Positions 1 through 6,269 of a stretch of DNA of 6,316 nt are shown here, piece by piece. The notes below the pieces were generated by a model that saw nothing but the letters and a program-made list of their open reading frames with translations, ran no database searches and had not been told where the DNA came from. The translations under genes and the position numbers were made by a program. Numbering within the stretch: position 1 is the stretch's first letter; every line of letters starts with the position of its first letter. Origin of the DNA: CAINVV01 sp964528535 (GTDB taxonomy: Bacteria; Bacteroidota; Bacteroidia; Bacteroidales; Prolixibacteraceae); contig CAZGSQ010000179.1 of the NCBI GenBank assembly GCA_964528535.1, positions 1 through 6,316 of the forward strand. Direction: 5' to 3'.

Positions 1-46
1 AGATAGCTTCAGGTGACTGGAGTTCAGACGTGTGCTCTTCCGATCT
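1..46 (-). other. Illumina TruSeq i7-side adapter with index (library artefact)
   Basis: Read on the minus strand, this stretch begins AGATCGGAAGAGC and continues as the standard TruSeq Read 2/index adapter. The 34-base constant part is at 46 to 13, the 8-base index CTGAAGCT at 12 to 5, and the first bases of the P7 flank (ATCT) at 4 to 1. The index matches, from memory, the TruSeq HT i7 index D707. The identical adapter lies at the other end in opposite orientation. It is not genomic and should be trimmed; the genuine insert starts at about 47. Confidence 0.98.
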
Positions 47-1787
47 AGTAGTCTGAAGAGGCAGCTACCTTGTTGGCAGCTACAATGGAGATGTAATTGT
101 TCAGGATGGTATGGTACTGATCGGCGACCTTTTTCTCGGCTGTGCAATCCACGAAGACAGAGTTGAACATATTCATTCCAATCATCTGTTGACAAAAGCT
201 GTTCATGTCAGATTTCTCTGCCTCCTCTCCGGAAAGGCTGTTGGCGATGGCAGAGGGATCTAATCCTTCTCTGTCGAAAACCATTTTTCGGGAATTGGCA
301 ACACCACAGATGCGAAGCAGCAGACGGTGATCTTTCTGCAATTTCTGCTGTTGCCTGCTGATTTGGGCAATCAGATCCTTTCCGACAGTTCCGATGCCTA
401 CCAGGAAGATATTCAACTCGACAAACGGTGAGAGGAAGAAAGATTCGTGGACAACATTGAGTGTCTTACGAAGGTCTGATTTTTTGACTACCCATGAGAT
501 GTTTTGTTCGGAGGCTCCCTGTGCGATAGCCACCACATTGATTCCATTTTTCCCAATGGTATAAAACAATTTACCGGCAATACCGGCCGAATGTTTCATG
601 TTTTCACCCACAATTGCCACAATGCAAAGATCTTCTTCACAGGCAATTTTGTTGATCATTCCCGAGTAGATCTCCCTGTCGAACTCCTGTTGAATGGCAG
701 AATCGGCCGCTTTTCCTCTGGCAGAATCGATGGCAAAACTGATCGAATTCTCGGAAGAGGCTTGAGAAATGAGGATCACATTGATCTCTTCCTTGGCCAA
801 GGCACCAAAGAGGCGCATGGCGATCCCGGTTACGCCTACCATTCCAAGGCCCTGCACCGTAAAAAGTGAGATACCATCAATCGAAGAGATCCCTTTGATC
901 GGGTGTTCGGCCCCGGTATGTTCCACATTTCCAATGAGTGTTCCTTCAGCGGAGGGATTCATGGTATTTTTGATCTGAACCGGAATGGATTTCTGGTAAA
1001 CGGGAAGAATGGTTGGAGGATAGATGACCTTTGCTCCAAAGTGGGAAAGTTCCAGGGCCTCGCTGTAGGTGAGCTGAGGGATGGGATAAGCCTTGCTGAT
1101 CACCCTGGGATCCGCCGTCATGAATCCATCGACATCCGTCCAAATTTCCAATTTTTCGGCATTTAGTGCGGCCGCAAACAGGGCTGCGGTATAATCAGAC
1201 CCTCCACGGCCCAGGGTAGTAACTGTACCATCAAGTGCCGAAGAGATAAAACCTGGCGCAACGGCAACCCTTTTCAAACCAGAACAAGCCTTGCTTATTT
1301 GTTCGTAAGTAGCTGTAAAATCTACCTTGGCACGACCATGGCTTTTATCCGTACGAATGATGGAGGCACTGTCAATCAGATCAGCATCGAGGAATCGTGC
1401 TATAAAACTGGAGGAGAGGCGTTCACCGAATCCCAACACCTTGTCGAGGGTCTTTGGAGTGAGTTCTCCGATGAGGCGAACACCCTGAAGGATCTTCTCC
1501 AGTTCATCGAAGAGGTTTTTCATTCCTGTCTTCACCTCATCTAAGGTTGCTGGATCAAAAAGAGAGGTCATGATGGTCTCATGACGAAGCCATATCTCAT
1601 TGAGCGAGGCATTTACCTCACCTCCTCTTGCTCCGTTGCTTGCTGCAGCCAGCAACAAGTCTGTCACTCCGCCAACAGCGCTAACCACCACGATCAAATC
1701 TGATTGCTGATTTCGCACAATTTCATCGATTCGCTTTAAATTTTCAACTGAACCGACTGATGTTCCCCCAAATTTTATGACCTTCAT
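47..1787 (-). CDS. thrA: Bifunctional aspartate kinase / homoserine dehydrogenase I, 3'-truncated by the contig end
   Basis: This cytoplasmic enzyme phosphorylates aspartate and later reduces aspartate semialdehyde to homoserine, the first and third steps toward threonine and methionine. Numbering is from the ATG at 1787. The kinase domain shows KFGGTSVG (5-12), GFGERLSS (119-126), GRGGSDYTAAL (193-203) and TDVDGFMTADPR (217-228). Two ACT-like regulatory repeats follow, with SQASSENSISF (341-351) and IAQGASEQNISWVV (421-434). The dehydrogenase begins with the Rossmann motif GIGTVG (464-469), then NSRKM (498-502), VDCTA (546-550) and ANKVA (571-575). Only 580 residues are present against about 820 in E. 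coli ThrA, so most of the dehydrogenase catalytic part is missing. The apparent TAG at 47-45 takes two bases from adapter and is not a real stop. I chose the ATG at 1787 because the kinase motif starts there and AAAAGAGG lies just before it; the open frame reaches upstream to a TTG inside the recA terminator T-run. GACATTTG at 1832-1825 is a possible but weak -7 box. Confidence 0.96.
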
Positions 1788-1833
1788 CCTCTTTTGGTAA
1801 TAGATTATCACTTTTCGCAAGTCGCAAATGTCC

Positions 1834-1872
1834 AAAAAAAAATCTGAACCGACATAGTTTCGATTCAGATTT
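1834..1872 (-). terminator. Intrinsic terminator after recA
   Basis: On the minus strand the arms AAATCTGAATCGA (1872-1860) and TCGGTTCAGATTT (1852-1840) form a 13-bp stem with a single G-U wobble and a 7-base loop. The 3' arm runs into a tract of nine T residues (1842-1834). It begins 20 bases after the recA stop codon and ends 46 bases before the thrA start. It is therefore well placed to end the bcp-recA transcript and separate it from thrA. The stem is AT-rich, which lowers its strength somewhat. Confidence 0.85.
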
Positions 1873-1892
1873 AGTCGTTATTTCACATTAAA

Positions 1893-2933
1893 TTATTTAT
1901 CGATGGACGGAGTATAATTGTTAATGATCTTTTTTTCAATCTCATCGGCCAATTCAGGATTGTCGATAAGGAGTGCTTTGACAGATTCGCGTCCTTGTCC
2001 CAGTTTTGTCTCACCATAACTGAACCATGAACCACTTTTCTTGATGATATTCAATTCGACGCCGAGATCGATGATCTCTCCTGTCTTGGAGATGCCTTCT
2101 CCAAAGATGATATCAAATTCAGCTTTACGGAATGGGGGAGCTATCTTGTTCTTGACAATTTTGACCCTGGTGTGGTTCCCTTGAACCTCTTCCCCATCTT
2201 TAAGTTGACCAATCTTACGGATATCGACACGAACAGAGGCATAAAATTTCAATGCGTTTCCACCTGTTGTTGTTTCAGGATTTCCGAACATAACCCCAAT
2301 TTTCTCACGGAGTTGGTTGATAAAGATGCAGCAAGTCTTGGTTTTGCTGATGTTGGCTGTCAGTTTTCTCAATGCCTGAGACATCAATCGTGCCTGAAGT
2401 CCCATTTTTGAATCTCCCATCTCCCCTTCAATTTCAGCCTTCGGAGTGAGTGCGGCAACCGAGTCGATGACGATGATATCAATGGCGCCTGAACGGATGA
2501 GGTTATCGGCAATTTCAAGTGCCTGTTCTCCGTTGTCGGGTTGTGAAATCAGCAATTCATTGATATTAACTCCTAATTTCGTAGCATAGCCAGGATCGAA
2601 AGCATGCTCTGCATCGATGATGGCGGCTATCCCTCCCTGTTTTTGTGCTTCTGCAATGGCATGAATGGCCAGGGTAGTTTTTCCTGAAGATTCAGGGCCA
2701 AAAATCTCTATCACCCTTCCTTTTGGATATCCACCTATTCCCAAAGCCAGATCCAGTGCAATGGAACCGGAACTGATGGCAGCGACGTCATCTACAGGTT
2801 TATCGCCCAAACGCATGATCGAGCCTTTTCCGTAACTTTTTTCAATTTTCTCCATTGTCAGCTGCAAAGCTTTCAATTTTTCGAGATTGACTGCCTTGTC
2901 TGCTGCTGCAGCTTTTGCCTCTTCTTTTGCCAT
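1893..2933 (-). CDS. recA: Recombinase RecA
   Basis: This is a DNA-dependent ATPase that forms filaments on single-stranded DNA, catalyses homologous strand exchange and, where LexA exists, drives its self-cleavage. The protein is 346 aa, a normal family length and complete. Visible motifs are Walker A GPESSGKT (79-86), DAEHAFD with the catalytic Glu (107-113), Walker B IIVIDS (153-158), DNA-binding loop L1 around EGEMGDSKMGLQAR (169-182), the FINQLREKIG segment with the ATP-sensing Gln207, and loop L2 FGNPETTTGG (216-225). An Ala/Lys-rich N-terminal stretch of about 18 residues precedes the polymerisation helix. No intein interrupts it. It starts 12 bases after bcp on the same strand and is followed by a hairpin terminator, so it is probably the last gene of a bcp-recA operon. 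I see no recognisable LexA box upstream, so SOS control is not indicated here. Confidence 0.99.
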   Translation of the reverse strand: MAKEEAKAAAADKAVNLEKLKALQLTMEKIEKSYGKGSIMRLGDKPVDDVAAISSGSIALDLALGIGGYPKGRVIEIFGPESSGKTTLAIHAIAEAQKQGGIAAIIDAEHAFDPGYATKLGVNINELLISQPDNGEQALEIADNLIRSGAIDIIVIDSVAALTPKAEIEGEMGDSKMGLQARLMSQALRKLTANISKTKTCCIFINQLREKIGVMFGNPETTTGGNALKFYASVRVDIRKIGQLKDGEEVQGNHTRVKIVKNKIAPPFRKAEFDIIFGEGISKTGEIIDLGVELNIIKKSGSWFSYGETKLGQGRESVKALLIDNPELADEIEKKIINNYTPSIDK

Positions 2934-2945
2934 AATATGTCTGTT

Positions 2946-3410
2946 TTAAATATTTACCTCGTTTGCAATTTGTTGTGTGTGGGCCTTGGTGTCGACTTTC
3001 TTAAAGATTTTTTCGATGGTGCCCAACTCATTGATGACAAAGGTGGTTCGAATTACACCCATGTAGCTCTTCCCGTAGTTCAATTTTTCTCCCCATACAC
3101 CATAATCCTGAAGTATCTTCTTGTCTGTATCGGCAAGAAGGTTAAATTTTAATCCATATTTTTCAATGAATTTCTGATGGGACAAAGCGCTGTCGGGACT
3201 AACGCCAACGACTTCAAAACCCTTTGACAACCAAAAATCATAATTTTCGCTCAAGTCGCAAGCTTCGGCCGTACACCCGGGGGTATTGTCCTTGGGATAA
3301 AAATAAAGAATCAGCTTTTTACCTCTGAAATCATCGAGCGAAAGCCGGCTTCCATTCTGGGTTATCCCATCAAAGTGGGGCGCTGCAGAACCTACTGTCA
3401 ATTGTTCCAT
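2946..3410 (-). CDS. bcp: Thioredoxin-dependent thiol peroxidase, BCP/PrxQ-type peroxiredoxin
   Basis: This is a cytoplasmic peroxiredoxin that reduces hydrogen peroxide and organic hydroperoxides and is recycled by thioredoxin. It has 154 aa, typical for the BCP group. The active-site stretch YPKDNTPGCTAEACDL (38-53) carries the peroxidatic Cys46 and a second Cys51 five residues on, the pattern of atypical two-cysteine BCP enzymes such as E. coli Bcp (Cys45/Cys50). Thr43 and Arg121 (in GVIRTTFVI) fit the conserved catalytic Thr and Arg of peroxiredoxins. No signal peptide is present. The ATG at 3410 begins the usual short N-terminus before the thioredoxin fold. It lies 12 bases upstream of recA, so co-transcription is likely, and is divergent from the SPOR-domain gene. 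A TAAATTTG box upstream is a plausible promoter. Confidence 0.97.
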   Translation of the reverse strand: MEQLTVGSAAPHFDGITQNGSRLSLDDFRGKKLILYFYPKDNTPGCTAEACDLSENYDFWLSKGFEVVGVSPDSALSHQKFIEKYGLKFNLLADTDKKILQDYGVWGEKLNYGKSYMGVIRTTFVINELGTIEKIFKKVDTKAHTQQIANEVNI

Positions 3411-3437
3411 GTTGTTTCTGAATTTTAGTATTCACTA

Positions 3438-3469
3438 CAAATTTACGCGAATCAGACCACTTTCCGAAA
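3438..3469 (-). promoter_or_regulatory. Putative Bacteroidota-type promoter for bcp-recA
   Basis: On the minus strand TAAATTTG (3445-3438) matches the Bacteroidota sigma -7 consensus TAnnTTTG at every defined position. TTTC (3469-3466) lies 20 bases upstream, where a TTTG-like -33 element is expected, but matches it imperfectly. The predicted transcript would start about 20 to 25 bases before the bcp ATG at 3410. The position between two divergent genes supports it, but an 8-base AT-rich motif can arise by chance. Confidence 0.55.
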
Positions 3470-3496
3470 TGATCATGGATAAAAAATCAATTAATC

Positions 3497-3526
3497 TTTC
3501 CATAAGGGAGGAATGTGTTAAATTTG
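3497..3526 (+). promoter_or_regulatory. Putative Bacteroidota-type promoter for the TPR/SPOR gene
   Basis: TAAATTTG at 3519-3526 matches the -7 consensus TAnnTTTG at every defined position and is identical to the box facing the other way in the same gap. TTTC at 3497-3500 lies 18 bases upstream as an imperfect -33 element. Transcription would begin near 3533, giving a leader of about 30 bases before the ATG at 3566. Confidence 0.55.
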
Positions 3527-3565
3527 TATTTTTGACACCTCACCGTTAAGTAAAAAAGTTCGGAC

Positions 3566-4927
3566 ATGACTTGGCATTTGCGACACATACCTCAACTCTG
3601 CATGTTGATTTTATTTTTCAATCAACTCACTTTCGGACAACAAACGATTGGAAAAGAAACACTTGGAATTGAATATTTTCAACAGGGTAATTTCGAAAAA
3701 GCGTTGCCAATCTTCGCCAAACTGGCTCAAAGTTACCCTGACAACGCCATGTACAACTATTATTACGGGGTATCACTGATAAAGAACAATATTTTCGAAA
3801 CTGCAGCCAAAGAGGCGTTGCTCAACTCTGTTGTTGACAAGACTCCTGCCAATTCCAACTTCTATTTGGGCAACTATTTCCATGCTTTGGGAGAGTGGCA
3901 GGAGGCAAAGGACTTTTACGACAGGTACAGCAAAGCGGGTACCAAACAGGAAAAGAAATCATTGAAATTCGACTACTTTATCAAGCTTTGTGAACAGAAA
4001 TCGAATCCTTTTAAACCAAAAAAAGTAACTGACACCGCCCTATTTGGCGATACGCTTCTAAAACCACCTCCTAAAATTGATGAGAAAAATTTTCCGGTAC
4101 CGGATGCATTGAAACGAGCTACCTTTAATTTTCAGGTAAACGAATTTTTAGCCTATCACACGATAGATGATTTCAAGAGTGAAGCGAGTAAGATTCTGTT
4201 CACAAAGGCATGGATGTGCACAGGAAAGAACGATTCCATCCTCGCGCTGACAGATTCTTTGCGGAAGTCTCACGACCAGATTTCTCGTGTTGATACCAGG
4301 TTGGGGATCGTTCAGCAGATTGTCGATTGTGAACAAAAGTCCTATCAGCTCATGCGCGACAGGGAGAAGTTTTTAGATCAGTCGAGGGTAAAGGAATCTT
4401 CTTTCTGGGACAAAGAGGGTCAAAAAGCAGCCTTGGCCTATAATTCTGCCATTTTGGAGCGGGAAGCCCGGTTGAATGACAGCAGAAAACCGGTGGAAAA
4501 GCCCGCAGAAATTGCAGCCGTAGCGGTAAGCCAGAAGGATACAACTAAAAATAGTGCGCCAGTAACCGTTGAAAATCCAACACTTGCAACCACTGGAACT
4601 GAACCTCCATCCGCCATCACAGCAAAAAACGCCTCGGCAGACAACATGATTTTCAAGGTACAGGTGGGCGCTTTCAAGAACGGGGTGATCACGCCGGTAT
4701 TTAAAAAATCGTATCTCAAAATCAGTAAGATCAGAAAGATTGACAAGTATACAAATCCCAAAAAATATGTTGTTTATACTGTTGGAAGCTTCTCAAAATA
4801 TGCTGATGCAACAAAAATGAAAGATCAACTGATTTTGGAAGGAATGAAGGGAGCCTTTGTGATTGCCTTTCGCAATGGGGCAAGAATAGCTGTGACGGAC
4901 GCAATCAAACTTGCAGGTGGCAAATAA
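3566..4927 (+). CDS. Secreted TPR-like protein with C-terminal SPOR domain
   Basis: This 453-aa protein has a Sec-type signal peptide: the basic N-terminus MTWHLRH, a hydrophobic core LCMLILFF (11-18), and likely cleavage near TFG-QQ (24/25). Residues about 30-125 look like tetratricopeptide helices, for example GIEYFQQGNFEKALPIFAKL (34-53) and NFYLGNYFHALGEWQEAKDF (98-117), and probably mediate protein contacts. A middle region (about 150-300) is mostly charged and helical and I do not recognise it. A Pro/Ala/Thr-rich linker (about 308-358) leads to a SPOR-like domain (about 362-437) with FKVQVGAF and YTVGSFSKYADA. SPOR domains in other proteins bind denuded peptidoglycan glycan strands, often at division sites. 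The likely place of action is the periplasm or cell wall, and the specific role is unknown. It is divergent from bcp-recA; clpS follows after 117 bases on the same strand, and I see no strong terminator between them. Confidence 0.9.
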   Translation: MTWHLRHIPQLCMLILFFNQLTFGQQTIGKETLGIEYFQQGNFEKALPIFAKLAQSYPDNAMYNYYYGVSLIKNNIFETAAKEALLNSVVDKTPANSNFYLGNYFHALGEWQEAKDFYDRYSKAGTKQEKKSLKFDYFIKLCEQKSNPFKPKKVTDTALFGDTLLKPPPKIDEKNFPVPDALKRATFNFQVNEFLAYHTIDDFKSEASKILFTKAWMCTGKNDSILALTDSLRKSHDQISRVDTRLGIVQQIVDCEQKSYQLMRDREKFLDQSRVKESSFWDKEGQKAALAYNSAILEREARLNDSRKPVEKPAEIAAVAVSQKDTTKNSAPVTVENPTLATTGTEPPSAITAKNASADNMIFKVQVGAFKNGVITPVFKKSYLKISKIRKIDKYTNPKKYVVYTVGSFSKYADATKMKDQLILEGMKGAFVIAFRNGARIAVTDAIKLAGGK

Positions 4928-5044
4928 TTTTATTTCATTTGCAATCAATCTTTTCTAATGGGATGAACGTTCTGCAAAGAGCTGCCATCAAAAGGCATTC
5001 AGAATACTTGAAAAACGAATAAAACAATAATTTACCGAATTGGA

Positions 5045-5326
5045 ATGAAGCAAGATACTGAGAAATCTGTACGCAAGAAAGACAAAGTTTCCGGAGAAGA
5101 AGACCATAAAAAATCGCTGATTCTCTACAACGATGACTACCATACTTTCAATTATGTAATTGATGCCTTGATGGAGGTGTGCAGCATGGAGCGGGTGCAA
5201 GCCATTCAATGTACCTACCTGGTACATTACAAACAAAAGTGTGAAGTTAAAAAAGGAGACAAAAAGGATTTACTTCCATTGCGTCGTGCCCTCTCTTCCA
5301 GGGATTTAAAGGCCGTCATTCGTTGA
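5045..5326 (+). CDS. clpS: ATP-dependent Clp protease adaptor ClpS
   Basis: ClpS binds proteins carrying destabilising N-terminal residues (N-end rule) and hands them to the ClpA-family unfoldase of the ClpAP protease in the cytoplasm. The 93-aa length is close to that of E. coli ClpS. A disordered, charged N-terminal tail (1-22) precedes the core. The core shows LILYNDDYHTFNYVIDAL (25-42), whose Asn29-Asp30-Asp31 corresponds to the E. coli substrate-binding NDD (34-36). The helix TYLVHYKQKC (57-66) contains His61, matching E. coli His66. Phe35 sits at the position of the E. coli gatekeeper Met40, and Gln64 is where many family members have Gly. The ATG at 5045 has no clear Shine-Dalgarno sequence, which is usual in Bacteroidota. 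The last six codons and stop overlap the 3' end of the converging methyltransferase-like gene. clpA is not in this window. Confidence 0.95.
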   Translation: MKQDTEKSVRKKDKVSGEEDHKKSLILYNDDYHTFNYVIDALMEVCSMERVQAIQCTYLVHYKQKCEVKKGDKKDLLPLRRALSSRDLKAVIR

Positions 5327-6016
5327 TCCGTCAGCTTTTTTCTTCGGCAGCTTTATTTTCACCTGAATCAATTTCAAACCAATTTTCCGCACATTTAGAA
5401 ACAATTGTCTGACAATCCTGGTAAGGATAGGAATTTTATCCTCTTTGGGCCATAACATTCCTGTTTCCTTTACATAATCACGGTAGGCATCTCCAAAAAA
5501 TTTGACCAACAGAAACTCTTCTCTTCTGATTTGGTAAATACAGAATGGGGTAGCTAACAAGAGCGAAAGTGGGCCTGCAATCCAGTTTTGTACCATAAAA
5601 ATCTGACAAATCGCGATACCCAACAAGGCAGCATACATGGGGTGACGCACATAAAAGTAGCTGCCAGTCTTAACCAATTCAAGGTCTTCCTTCAATTCCT
5701 GACCCGGTGTCCACCATTTTCCAAGATCGGACAATGCTTTGACAAACAGCCAAATACAAAACAGATAGAAAAATATCACAGGAATGCTGATCCATTTCCA
5801 GATATGGTAATCGGTTGGCCCGAAATCGATTGAAAAAATGTAAAAAAAAGGAACAACCTGTATTCCAAACACAAGCAAAAAAAGGAACGTGCGTTTTTTC
5901 TTCTGTGCAGCCAATATTTTCCTGTCGGCATTGAAATTCTGAAGATAATAGATCTCCAAAAGGATGAGCAGGGCAACGCCAGCAAGAAAAATTGTCTCCA
6001 AAAACGCACGTTCCAT
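5306..6016 (-). CDS. Isoprenylcysteine carboxyl methyltransferase (ICMT)/phospholipid methyltransferase-family membrane protein
   Basis: This 236-aa integral membrane protein has hydrophobic segments at about 6-26, 43-62, 74-95 and a probable helical pair at 128-160. The family signature is clear: LGKWWTPG (98-105), GSYFYVRHPMY (118-128), then EE (166-167) and FGDAYRDY (174-181). In ICMT-family enzymes this C-terminal region binds S-adenosylmethionine and places the methyl donor at the membrane. The substrate is unknown, because bacterial members act on varied lipids or small molecules and rarely on prenylated cysteine. After the core there is a Lys/Arg-rich tail (about 200-230) with alternating hydrophobic residues, possibly an amphipathic membrane-surface helix. 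The gene starts 31 bases after the propeller gene on the same strand, suggesting co-transcription. Its last six codons and stop overlap clpS codons 88-93 and stop in register. Family is confident, substrate is not. Confidence 0.85.
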   Translation of the reverse strand: MERAFLETIFLAGVALLILLEIYYLQNFNADRKILAAQKKKRTFLFLLVFGIQVVPFFYIFSIDFGPTDYHIWKWISIPVIFFYLFCIWLFVKALSDLGKWWTPGQELKEDLELVKTGSYFYVRHPMYAALLGIAICQIFMVQNWIAGPLSLLLATPFCIYQIRREEFLLVKFFGDAYRDYVKETGMLWPKEDKIPILTRIVRQLFLNVRKIGLKLIQVKIKLPKKKADGSTNDGL

Positions 6017-6047
6017 CTATTAGGGAATCATTTCAGTACTACAAAAT

Positions 6048-6269
6048 TTATTTCAGATTCTCAATCTCCAATACTGTAAAAGTATTTGGCTTCATGGTTG
6101 GTCGCTGCTTCGAATTGGGATCCTGTGCCACGAATTCTGCAGTTGAAAGATAAAGATTGCCACTCCGCTTGTCGACAGTGATGGTCCTTGCCCCCATCTG
6201 GGTAGGGAAATTCTCCAGTACTTTACAGCTATCCTTGCTCTCTTGTTGTACGACTGTCATGGTACCTTC
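6048..6269 (-). CDS. C-terminal fragment of a YncE/YVTN-like beta-propeller protein, 5' end missing
   Basis: Only the last 73 codons are in the window; the gene runs off the right end into adapter. The fragment shows QMGARTITVDKRSGNLYLSTAEF (24-46 of the fragment, shown in part as GARTI-VD then LYLSTAEF) and RPTMKPNTFTVLEI (56-69). This resembles the final blade of YncE-like or lactonase-like seven-bladed propellers, which commonly end in a GAR-x-hydrophobic-x-D strand, a tAEF strand and a closing SF-VL strand. Members are often secreted, but no signal peptide can be judged here. An open frame continues to a GTG at 6284, but codons 6284-6270 are adapter and the start is false. An internal ATG at 6260 is not supported as a start either. 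Its stop lies 31 bases before the methyltransferase-like gene. Biological role is unknown. Confidence 0.75.
   Translation of the reverse strand, partial: EGTMTVVQQESKDSCKVLENFPTQMGARTITVDKRSGNLYLSTAEFVAQDPNSKQRPTMKPNTFTVLEIENLK

Noticed and set aside
504..1544. Several plus-strand open frames of 65-121 codons inside thrA
   Set aside because: They lie antisense to a strongly conserved enzyme, have no recognisable protein character and are frame shadows.
1788..1835. Extended thrA N-terminus beginning at TTG 1835
   Set aside because: The extra 16 residues precede the canonical MKVIKFGGTS start, and the TTG lies in the T-run of the recA terminator.
3532..3556. TTGACA at 3532-3537 as a sigma70-type -35 box for the SPOR gene
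   Set aside because: No -10 hexamer follows at 16-18 bases, and Bacteroidota primary sigma factors use the TAnnTTTG pattern instead.
4148..4761. Minus-strand open frames inside the SPOR gene
   Set aside because: They are antisense to a gene with a clear signal peptide and SPOR domain and show no family motifs of their own.
4970..5004. Hairpin after the SPOR gene (TGCC/GGCA with flanking TTCTG/CAGAA)
   Set aside because: The inner stem is only 4 bp, the outer arms are separated by an unequal bulge, and no T-tract follows, so I do not call a terminator. The 4928-5044 gap shows no other clear signal; TAATTTAC at 5029-5036 misses the -7 consensus at two positions.
47..6269. A novel defence, mobile or biosynthetic system
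   Set aside because: Every sizeable frame is a recognisable housekeeping or envelope family; there are no CRISPR repeats, tRNA genes, integrases or toxin-antitoxin pairs.
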